Assembly (NCBI GenBank): GCA_026985945.1
Contig: JALSPN010000019.1
Coordinates: 1 to 5,407 of the forward strand
Reading direction: 5' to 3'
DNA from: Thermodesulfobacteriales bacterium
GTDB taxonomy: Bacteria > Desulfobacterota > Thermodesulfobacteria > Thermodesulfobacteriales > Thermodesulfatatoraceae
DNA: 5,407 nucleotides
In this document: piece after piece, positions 1-5,237 of the stretch
Position numbering within the stretch: position 1 is the stretch's first letter
How the letters are laid out: every line of letters starts with the position of its first letter
Notes under the pieces: model-generated
Databases searched by the model: none
What the model saw: only the letters and a program-made list of their open reading frames with translations
What the model was told of the DNA's origin: nothing
Translations under genes and position numbers: made by a program

Positions 1-281
1 ATTTCAAGCAGTTTTTGGGCCCTATTCCTTATCTCATCCCTCTGATCGCCCCAGCAGAGATTTTTGGCCACATCGGTCGTATTATTTCTCTTTCAGTGCG
101 GTTGTTTGCCAACATGATGGCTAAGGAACTTTTGATTGGTATCCTGCTCTTTTTGGCCGGGCCCTTTCTGGCACCTCTTCCCATTTTGCTTCTTGGTGTA
201 CTGGTAGCCTTTATCCAGATGTTAATTTTCATTACGCTTTCTTTGGCCTATTTCGCCGGAGCGGTAGAGGAACATCATTAG
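1..281 (+). CDS. atpB: F0F1 ATP synthase subunit a, C-terminal part (5' end outside window)
   Basis: This is the last 92 codons of subunit a, the membrane stator that forms the ion half-channels against the c-ring. The frame is open from base 3 to the TAG at 279-281, and the real start lies upstream. The signature SVRLFANMMAKEL carries the essential channel arginine (visible residue 33, equivalent to E. coli Arg210), the following Asn37, and Glu42 at the place of E. coli Glu219. The last helix, FIQMLIFITLSLAYF, has Gln72 where E. coli has Gln252, and the protein ends in EEHH, much like the E. coli SEEH terminus. Two to three hydrophobic helices are visible. atpE follows 81 bases downstream and a terminator follows atpE, so a and c are probably in an operon separate from the F1 genes. 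Identification is firm; only the N-terminal half is unseen. Confidence 0.96.
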   Translation, partial: FKQFLGPIPYLIPLIAPAEIFGHIGRIISLSVRLFANMMAKELLIGILLFLAGPFLAPLPILLLGVLVAFIQMLIFITLSLAYFAGAVEEHH

Positions 282-296
282 TAGAGATAGTAGAGA
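279..296 (+). repeat. Perfect 9-base tandem repeat at the atpB stop codon
   Basis: TAGTAGAGA occurs twice in direct succession (279-287 and 288-296), beginning with the atpB stop codon. Because the unit is 9 bases, it places further in-frame TAG codons at 282, 288 and 291 behind the first stop. Function unknown; it may be a chance slippage duplication. Confidence 0.75.
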
Positions 297-297
297 A

Positions 298-324
298 GGG
301 GTGCGGAGTAGCCCTTTGCATCCC
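298..324 (+). other. Weak hairpin in the atpB-atpE spacer
   Basis: GGGGTGC (298-304) can pair with GCATCCC (318-324), giving seven pairs including one G-U, with a 13-base loop. No T run follows, so it is not a terminator. It sits just before the strong atpE ribosome binding site. In other bacteria the atpE leader raises translation to match the many copies of subunit c, and a structure here could serve mRNA stability or expression ratio. That role is inference. Confidence 0.3.
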
Positions 325-359
325 TGAGGGAGATAAAAAATTCTGCAAGGAGGGAGTAG

Positions 360-716
<357 letters not shown>

Positions 717-737
717 TTTATTTTTATGTCCGAAGTG

Positions 738-769
738 AAAGGCCGTGGGGGCTAACCTCACGGCCTTTT
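738..769 (+). terminator. Intrinsic terminator of the atpB-atpE operon
   Basis: A ten-pair GC-rich stem is formed by 741-750 (GGCCGTGGGG) and 756-765 (CCTCACGGCC), with one G-T wobble (748/758) and the five-base loop GCTAA. TTTT follows at 766-769, and AAA at 738-740 can extend the stem by pairing with TTT. It lies 21 bases after the atpE stop, so it separates the atp genes from rex. Confidence 0.9.
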
Positions 770-785
770 CTGTTGGCTAACTTCT

Positions 786-800
786 CTAAAATTTCACGAA
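786..800 (+). promoter_or_regulatory. Upstream copy of a Rex-half-site-like motif
   Basis: CTAAAATTTCACGAA here nearly repeats CTAAAATTTTCACAA at the rex start (873-887). The TTTCAC core resembles one arm of the known Rex operator (TTGTGAA-N4-TTCACAA). The opposite arm is not recognisable in either copy, so this is only a candidate half-site. Confidence 0.3.
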
Positions 801-812
801 AGCTTGTAGATA

Positions 813-843
813 ATCAAAAAAACTTTTCTTTTTGATCAAAAAA
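813..843. repeat. Overlapping AT-rich inverted repeats upstream of rex
   Basis: ATCAAAAA (813-820) and TTTTTGAT (829-836) form an eight-base inverted repeat around an eight-base spacer. The second arm is itself the left half of the perfect 14-base palindrome TTTTTGATCAAAAA (829-842). No GC-rich stem is present, so it is not a terminator. The location just upstream of the rex promoter fits a regulator binding site or simply curved AT-rich DNA. Confidence 0.55.
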
Positions 844-849
844 TTTTTA

Positions 850-879
850 TTGATTTTTATTTCTTTTACTGACTAAAAT
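850..879 (+). promoter_or_regulatory. Candidate sigma70-type promoter for rex, leaderless placement
   Basis: TTGATT (850-855) as -35 and TAAAAT (874-879) as -10 are separated by 18 bases. The -10 matches five of six consensus bases and ends seven bases before the rex ATG at 887, so transcription would begin at or beside the start codon. T tracts beginning at 844, 854 and 864 are phased at exactly ten bases, which suggests intrinsic curvature. A weaker alternative is TTGATC (832-837) with TTTTAT (855-860), spacer 17, giving a leader of about 20 bases that would still lack a Shine-Dalgarno. Confidence 0.5.
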
Positions 880-887
880 TTTCACAA
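873..887 (+). promoter_or_regulatory. Candidate Rex half-operator overlapping the rex start
   Basis: CTAAAATTTTCACAA overlaps the proposed -10, the transcription start and the first base of the rex ATG. TTCACAA at 881-887 is an exact arm of the Rex consensus TTGTGAA-N4-TTCACAA, but the partner arm is degenerate. A near copy lies at 786-800. If bound by Rex, it would give NADH-sensitive autorepression. This is inference from motif and position. Confidence 0.35.
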
Positions 888-1516
888 TGTCTGATTTTAA
901 GATACCGGGTATTACGGTCTATCGTCTTGCTCTTTATGTGCGGGCCCTGGAGCGTTTTCTGGCGGAGGGCAAAGAGCTCATCAGTTCTGAGGAGCTGGCC
1001 CGAGAATGTGGCATTAATTCGGCCCAGTTACGAAAAGATCTTTCTTATTTCGGCCAATTTGGGGTGCGGGGGGTTGGATATTCGGTCCCGGCTTTACTTA
1101 AGCATATCAAACGCATCCTGGGCACTGATCGTGAGTGGCCCATGGTACTTGCGGGAGTAGGGCATCTGGGGATGGCCCTTCTTAACTATGATCTTTTGGC
1201 CAAACGTGGTTTTAAATTTATCGCGGCTTTCGATGTGGATGAGAAAAAGATCGGCCGGGTGATCAACGATGTTTACGTTTACTCTTTGGAACAGTTTGGC
1301 TGGGTGGTGAAGGAACATCCGGTCAAAATTGGGGTTATTGCTACCCCGGCTTCCGCCGCCCAAGAGGTGGCAGACCTTTTCATCGAACACGGTCTTAAAG
1401 GTATTCTCAATTTTGCTCCCATAAGAATTAAACATCCCAAAGAGGTAGTGGTTGAACATTCAGACCTTACCATCCTTTTTGATAAACTGGCCTTTTATAC
1501 CCGCCGTCTGGATTAA
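887..1516 (+). CDS. rex: Redox-sensing transcriptional repressor Rex
   Basis: Rex is a cytoplasmic repressor that leaves its DNA operators when NADH binds, coupling energy-metabolism genes to the NADH/NAD+ ratio. The 209 residues match the family length. A winged-helix DNA-binding domain covers about 1-80: SSEELARECGINSAQLRKD at 33-51 is the helix-turn-helix, followed by the conserved YFGQFGVRGVGY. A Rossmann domain follows, with the dinucleotide loop GVGHLG (90-95), Asp116 after the second strand as expected for NAD(H), and the family block ILNFAPIRI (173-181). The C-terminal helix used in domain-swapped dimers is present. The loop has His93 where many Rex proteins have Asn. ATG 887 is the only ATG, GTG or TTG between an in-frame TGA at 851 and the conserved N-terminus. 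No Shine-Dalgarno precedes it, so leaderless translation is likely. It stands directly after atpBE, behind a terminator. Confidence 0.96.
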   Translation: MSDFKIPGITVYRLALYVRALERFLAEGKELISSEELARECGINSAQLRKDLSYFGQFGVRGVGYSVPALLKHIKRILGTDREWPMVLAGVGHLGMALLNYDLLAKRGFKFIAAFDVDEKKIGRVINDVYVYSLEQFGWVVKEHPVKIGVIATPASAAQEVADLFIEHGLKGILNFAPIRIKHPKEVVVEHSDLTILFDKLAFYTRRLD

Positions 1517-1522
1517 TCCTTG

Positions 1523-1541
1523 CTTGAAACTTAGTTTCAAG
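1523..1541. repeat. Perfect inverted repeat between rex and obg
   Basis: CTTGAAAC (1523-1530), TTA, GTTTCAAG (1534-1541) form an eight-pair hairpin that starts seven bases after the rex stop. There is no T run, so it would be a poor terminator. It overlaps the proposed -35 of an obg promoter and could be an operator, an attenuating hairpin or an mRNA 3'-end structure. A related sequence lies at 3761-3785. Confidence 0.7.
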
Positions 1542-1551
1542 AAGCCATAAT
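1524..1551 (+). promoter_or_regulatory. Candidate promoter for obg-proB
   Basis: TTGAAA (1524-1529, five of six matches to the -35 consensus) and CATAAT (1546-1551, five of six to the -10) are spaced by 16 bases. A start near 1558 would leave a leader of about 30 bases before the obg ATG. The -35 lies inside the inverted repeat 1523-1541. Read-through from rex is equally possible. Confidence 0.4.
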
Positions 1552-1586
1552 TAATCTTTCCAGGAACTTTTAAATCTGGGGGGCAG

Positions 1587-2606
1587 ATGGGGCGTTTTGT
1601 AGATCAGGCCAAAATTTATGTCAAAGCCGGTGATGGAGGCTCGGGGTGTGTCAGTTTCAGACGGGAGAAATACGTTCCCCGCGGGGGGCCTGACGGCGGA
1701 GATGGTGGCCGCGGAGGAGACGTAATCTTAGTGGCTTCAAGCCAGCTCCATACCCTTTATGATTTTCATCATCAGACCCACTTCCGGGCTGAAAACGGAC
1801 GTCCGGGGATGGGGAAAAAAATGAAGGGCCGGGATGGACAAGATCTCATCCTTTACGTTCCCGTGGGCACGGTGGTGCGTGATGCTGAAACAGGGGAGAT
1901 TCTTTATGACTTCACCAAAGACGGAGAAAGCTTTGTAGTGGCCAGGGGAGGGCGTGGAGGAAGGGGAAACGCCCGCTTCGCCACCCCTACGCGCCGGGCT
2001 CCGCGTTTTGCCGAACCCGGAGAGCCAGGTGAGGAGCGCTGGATAATACTTGAACTCAAACTCATTGCCGATGTGGGCCTGGTGGGGCTTCCTAATGCTG
2101 GTAAATCTACACTCCTTTCGCGCATTACCGCTGCTAAACCCAAGATAGCAGATTATCCCTTCACCACCCTTACGCCCAATCTCGGAGTGGTAAAGCTTTC
2201 CGAGGAAAGGACCTTTGTGGTGGCTGATATCCCCGGCCTTATTGAAGGGGCTCACAAAGGGGTAGGCCTTGGGCTTGACTTTTTAAGGCACATTGAGCGC
2301 ACCAGGGTTCTCCTCTACGTCCTCGATGTTTCCCGAGGTGAAGAAGGCCTCAAAGACTTTGAACTCATCAGGAAAGAACTTTCCCATTACCATCCTTCTC
2401 TTCTGGAGAAGCCAGCAGCCATTGCCCTTAACAAAATAGACCTTCTTCCTGATCGAACGCAAATTGAAGACTTGAAAAGGGCTTTTGAAGAAAGGGGCTT
2501 TCCTGTGTATCCTATTTCTGCGGTTACCGGAGAAGGCATTAAGGAGCTTCTTGAGGGGATCTGGCGTCTTCTCCAAAGGGCTAGAACTCCGGGGCCTTTG
2601 AAATGA
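1587..2606 (+). CDS. obg: Obg-family GTPase (ribosome-associated, CgtA)
   Basis: This 339-residue, Obg-type P-loop GTPase acts in large ribosomal subunit maturation and stress control. The glycine-rich Obg fold spans about 1-158, starting FVDQAKIYVKAGDGG and including RGGPDGGDGGRGGD (32-45) and GGRGGRGNARFAT (121-133). The G domain follows: G1 GLPNAGKST (167-175), G2 around YPFTTLTPNLG (190-200), G3 DIPG (214-217), G4 NKID (282-285) and G5 SAVTGEG (311-317). It ends soon after, so the extra C-terminal OCT domain of Bacillus-type Obg is absent, as in many Gram-negative forms. The ribosome binding site is an odd GGGGGG (1578-1583), which can pair with the anti-SD only with a G-U. The stop overlaps the proB start (ATGA), which indicates cotranslation. 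Confidence 0.97.
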   Translation: MGRFVDQAKIYVKAGDGGSGCVSFRREKYVPRGGPDGGDGGRGGDVILVASSQLHTLYDFHHQTHFRAENGRPGMGKKMKGRDGQDLILYVPVGTVVRDAETGEILYDFTKDGESFVVARGGRGGRGNARFATPTRRAPRFAEPGEPGEERWIILELKLIADVGLVGLPNAGKSTLLSRITAAKPKIADYPFTTLTPNLGVVKLSEERTFVVADIPGLIEGAHKGVGLGLDFLRHIERTRVLLYVLDVSRGEEGLKDFELIRKELSHYHPSLLEKPAAIALNKIDLLPDRTQIEDLKRAFEERGFPVYPISAVTGEGIKELLEGIWRLLQRARTPGPLK

Positions 2607-3745
2607 AAGAGCGCTGTAAATATTTGCAAAAAGTTAGACGCCTGGTGGTAAAAGTAGGGAGTGCGGTTCTCACCACCGAAAAGGGTCTTTCGCGGGAGGT
2701 GATCAACAATCTGGCCGGGGAGCTTTCTCGTTTCAGAAGGCAGGGCTATGAGGTTCTTCTGGTTTCTTCTGGTGCCATTGCCTGCGGGCGTCAGAAATTG
2801 GGTTTCCCTCGTCGCAATTTTAGTCTGGTAGAAAAACAGGCCCTGGCTGCCACCGGCCAGGCGGAACTCATCCAGACTTATGAAGAGTATTTTTCTCAAT
2901 ACGGTGAACACAGCGCTCAGGTCCTTCTTACCAGAACGGATCTGGAAGATCGGCGTCGCTATCTCCTGGCCCGCAATACCCTTCTCACCCTCCTCAAATG
3001 GGGCTTAATTCCCATCATTAACGAAAATGATACCGTGGCGGTGGAAGAGATCGAGTTTGGAGACAATGACCTTTTGGCGGCCATGGTGGTGGGGCTGGTA
3101 GGAGCGGATCTTCTGGTATGCCTCTCTGACATTGATGCCCTTTACGAAAGAGACCCTCGAGATGATCCCTCTGCTCAGCCCGTAAGGATAGTGGAGCAAA
3201 TAGATGAAAAGGTAGAGGCGATGGCGGGTAAAAGGCCTGGGAGATTTGGTCGCGGAGGGATGGTTTCCAAAATCAGGGCCGCTAAGATGGTAACGGGCCT
3301 TGGGGTTCCCATGGTGATTGCTCCGGGGCGAGAACCTCTGATTCTGGAGCGTATTTTTGCCGGTGAAGAAGTGGGAACATTCTTTATCCCCTCCCGCAAG
3401 ATTTCGGCTCGTAAGTTCTGGATTGCTTACCATTCCAAGCCCGAAGGGCAACTTATCCTGGATAAAGGGGCCGTGGAGGCCATTATGAGGCGGGGGAAAA
3501 GTCTTTTGCCGGCAGGAATCAAAGAGGTCAGAGGGCGTTTTGAGAAGGGAGCCTGTGTGGAATGTGTGGATGAAACCGGACGCCGCGTGGCCGTGGGGCT
3601 TACCAATTTTTCCGCTGAAGAAATTCGGAAAATTTTAGGGTGCCACTCCCGCGAAATAAGCAAGCGCCTGGGAGCACCTCTTCAGGAGATAATCCATCGG
3701 GACAACCTCGTAATTAGTGATGAATTTTTGGAGTGTGCAGCCTAG
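2603..3745 (+). CDS. proB: Glutamate 5-kinase with C-terminal PUA domain
   Basis: ProB phosphorylates glutamate with ATP to gamma-glutamyl phosphate, the first and usually proline-inhibited step of proline synthesis in the cytoplasm. The 380 residues match the full-length bacterial form. The amino-acid-kinase fold covers about 10-260, with VVKVGS (15-20), VSSGAIACG (54-62), INENDTVAVEEIEFGDND (139-156, glutamate site) and LSDIDALYERDP (174-185). The usual GTGGM segment reads GRGGM (216-220), a Thr-to-Arg change near the nucleotide site. A PUA domain follows at about 279-372, beginning EGQLILDKGA. The ATG overlaps the obg stop by four bases with no clear ribosome binding site, so translational coupling is likely. 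proA is not next door and must lie elsewhere if the pathway is complete. Confidence 0.96.
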   Translation: MKERCKYLQKVRRLVVKVGSAVLTTEKGLSREVINNLAGELSRFRRQGYEVLLVSSGAIACGRQKLGFPRRNFSLVEKQALAATGQAELIQTYEEYFSQYGEHSAQVLLTRTDLEDRRRYLLARNTLLTLLKWGLIPIINENDTVAVEEIEFGDNDLLAAMVVGLVGADLLVCLSDIDALYERDPRDDPSAQPVRIVEQIDEKVEAMAGKRPGRFGRGGMVSKIRAAKMVTGLGVPMVIAPGREPLILERIFAGEEVGTFFIPSRKISARKFWIAYHSKPEGQLILDKGAVEAIMRRGKSLLPAGIKEVRGRFEKGACVECVDETGRRVAVGLTNFSAEEIRKILGCHSREISKRLGAPLQEIIHRDNLVISDEFLECAA

Positions 3746-3760
3746 CCTTGCTTTAAGGCT
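3744..3760. repeat. Small hairpin at the proB stop
   Basis: AGCCTT (3744-3749) and AAGGCT (3755-3760) form a six-pair stem with the loop GCTTT. It begins within the proB stop codon and no T run follows, so termination here is doubtful. It could instead affect the start of the next gene, whose ATG is 26 bases downstream. Confidence 0.45.
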
Positions 3761-3785
3761 ATCCTTGGCTTAAGCTTAGTCTGAA
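3761..3785 (+). repeat. Second copy of the post-rex intergenic motif
   Basis: ATCCTTGGCTTAAGCTTAGT (3761-3780) continues to CTGAA (3785). It aligns with 1516-1540 (ATCCTTGCTTGAAACTTAGT, then TTCAA) at about 21 positions with one single-base gap in each. Both copies follow shortly after a stop codon and precede the next plus-strand gene. The copy here contains the palindrome GCTTAAGC (3768-3775) but not the long inverted repeat of the first copy. Confidence 0.45.
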
Positions 3786-4085
3786 ATGGGAAAAGTAATT
3801 TCTATCAACGACCAACGAAAGATTAGAAAAGGGCGCAGGCGCCGTCTGGAACAGATAAAAGACGAGCTTCTAAGGCTTCACGGTATTGATCTCGATCGTC
3901 TTCTCGCCAACGAACCCATCCAGGGCCTTACGCTGGAAGAATTTCAAGATCTTACCGAACAGCTTTTGGAAGTGGTGGAAGTCTTCTGCGAAGAACACCC
4001 TCACGTTACGGTTCAGGATCTCCTTTACGCCCTGGAAAGTCTCAAAGAGATTATTCGAGATTCTGCCCTGGAGCAAAAAGATTAA
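3786..4085 (+). CDS. Uncharacterised 99-residue charged helical protein
   Basis: I do not recognise this protein. The first 22 residues are strongly basic, with an RKIRKGRRRR run at 11-20. The rest is acidic and probably helical in about three segments (19-32, 49-70, 76-97), rich in Leu and Glu; Cys68 is the only cysteine. There is no signal peptide or membrane segment, so it should be cytoplasmic. The basic tail could touch nucleic acid or the ribosome, which is inference from composition only. ATG 3786 is the first possible start, because a TAG in frame lies at 3777-3779. No Shine-Dalgarno is visible. It lies 40 bases after proB on the same strand, so it is probably cotranscribed. Its TAA overlaps the stop of the opposing THEP1-Tmk gene. 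The frame has sensible codon use and no competing recognisable protein. Confidence 0.72.
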   Translation: MGKVISINDQRKIRKGRRRRLEQIKDELLRLHGIDLDRLLANEPIQGLTLEEFQDLTEQLLEVVEVFCEEHPHVTVQDLLYALESLKEIIRDSALEQKD

Positions 4086-5221
4086 GTTCTTCCCTCCCAC
4101 TCTTGAATAACGGGGGTCAGGGCTTCAAGTGTTTCTTCAAGCACCTTTTCTTTTCCAGAAGAGGCGTCAACCACCACGTGTTTAAAGTATTTAAGCCCTT
4201 CTTCGTAGAGGCTGGCTACTTTTTCCAAAAATTCCCGGGTTTCAAAGGCCTCGGGTTTATAAAAGGGCCTTTGAGAAACCCTTTTTAAGGCTTCTTCCAG
4301 AGGAACCTTCAAGTAAAGTACCAGGTCCGGCACCGGTGCCCAGGTCTCGTTCTGGCGTCTTAGTCCTTCAAGGTCAAGATCGCAGGCCCCCTGATAAGCC
4401 ATCGTGGAAAGATAATAACGATCACAGAAGATGATCTGTTTCTCTTGAAGGTGAGGAAGGAGAAACTTCTGGACATGTTCTCTCCGATCCCTCAGGAAAA
4501 GTTCGGCCATGGCCTGAGGAGAGATTTTGGAGCCCGCTGCCAGGTGTTCCCTTATTTTTTGCCCCCATTCACCGCCGGTAGGTTCCTGAGTAAGGACTAC
4601 TTTGTAACCCCTTTCTGAAAGGGCCCGGGCCAGTCCTTCAAGGAGGGTAGTTTTTCCGGCTCCGTCAAGCCCCTCTACCGCGATGAGGAGCCCGGGGCGG
4701 TAAAATTCGCACGCCACCCTTCCTACCAGGTGATCACGGCTTTCAGGGGTTACCTCGGCAAAAATGGAATCTTTTCTTTCAAAAAGTTTTTCTACAAACG
4801 GAATCAGCCCGTAACCAACGGTGGCCAGCACAGGCACCGGGGAGTCAAGGACCTTGAGCACCGCTTCCTGGAAGCTTTTGGAAAACAGTTCCATTTTGCC
4901 GATTTCATCGATGACCATCATTTCATCGGGGTTAACTTCCTGGATGGTTGGGACGGCGAGCTTTTCAAAGGATTCAATATAAACCCGGTATTTTCCTACC
5001 TGGGGGTAGCCTTTTCCTCTTTTGGCCAGCCAGGCTTCCTGGCCGTTAAGGGTAACGATCTTAAATCCTATCCGGCGCCCCTTTTCTCTCACTTCACGGG
5101 TATAAAACCCCCTTTTGGGATAGGGGATTTTCTGGACCAGGCGTTCTACCAGGGTGGTCTTCCCGCTGCCAGGCAAGCCGTGCAGCAAGATGTTCTTTCG
5201 GTTGTGAAGAGGTAGCAGCAT
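4082..5221 (-). CDS. tmk: Fusion protein: THEP1-type NTPase domain + thymidylate kinase
   Basis: One open frame of 379 residues carries two P-loop enzymes. Residues about 8-165 are a full THEP1-type nucleoside-triphosphatase: Walker A GLPGSGKTT (15-23), the family block GFYTREV (38-44), IGFKIVTLNG (51-60), Walker B VIDEIGKMEL (103-112) and the closing EVTPESRDHL (156-165). After about ten residues comes a complete dTMP kinase (about 177-379): P-loop EGLDGAGKTT (183-192), TQEPTGGEWGQKIREHL (211-227), the dTMP-binding segment CDRYYLSTMAYQG (266-278), and an arginine-bearing lid around 314-329. The kinase makes dTDP from dTMP with ATP for DNA synthesis. The THEP1 half hydrolyses NTPs with unclear biological purpose. 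The start is chosen at 5221 because AAGGAGGG (5226-5233) sits just before it. A longer frame from 5350 has no homology and would overrun the Smr gene. Cotranscription with the Smr gene is likely. Confidence 0.9.
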   Translation of the reverse strand: MLLPLHNRKNILLHGLPGSGKTTLVERLVQKIPYPKRGFYTREVREKGRRIGFKIVTLNGQEAWLAKRGKGYPQVGKYRVYIESFEKLAVPTIQEVNPDEMMVIDEIGKMELFSKSFQEAVLKVLDSPVPVLATVGYGLIPFVEKLFERKDSIFAEVTPESRDHLVGRVACEFYRPGLLIAVEGLDGAGKTTLLEGLARALSERGYKVVLTQEPTGGEWGQKIREHLAAGSKISPQAMAELFLRDRREHVQKFLLPHLQEKQIIFCDRYYLSTMAYQGACDLDLEGLRRQNETWAPVPDLVLYLKVPLEEALKRVSQRPFYKPEAFETREFLEKVASLYEEGLKYFKHVVVDASSGKEKVLEETLEALTPVIQEWEGRT

Positions 5222-5225
5222 ATTT

Positions 5226-5233
5226 CCCTCCTT
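5226..5233 (-). promoter_or_regulatory. Shine-Dalgarno deciding the THEP1-Tmk start
   Basis: On the minus strand, AAGGAGGG followed by AAAT leads into the ATG whose first base is 5221. This eight-base match to the anti-SD, 16S-complementary sequence is among the best in the window. It lies in the 16-base gap after the Smr stop codon and fixes the start at 5221 rather than upstream. Confidence 0.88.
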
Positions 5234-5237
5234 ACTG

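Noticed and set aside
1094..1459. Minus-strand frame inside rex
   Set aside because: Antisense shadow of a clear Rex protein with no recognisable domain or ribosome binding site.
1523..1541. Terminator of rex
   Set aside because: The stem is perfect but AT-rich and is followed by AAGCC, with no T run.
2387..2911. Minus-strand frame across the obg-proB junction
   Set aside because: Both sense genes are full length and conserved; the antisense frame has no motif.
3870..4110. Alternative frames on both strands over the 99-residue gene
   Set aside because: The 3786-4085 frame has an appropriate position after proB and a plausible charged helical protein; the others look like shadows.
4730..5215. 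161-residue plus-strand frame opposite the THEP1 domain
   Set aside because: Phe- and Gly-rich shadow translation of a conserved domain, no ribosome binding site and no motif.
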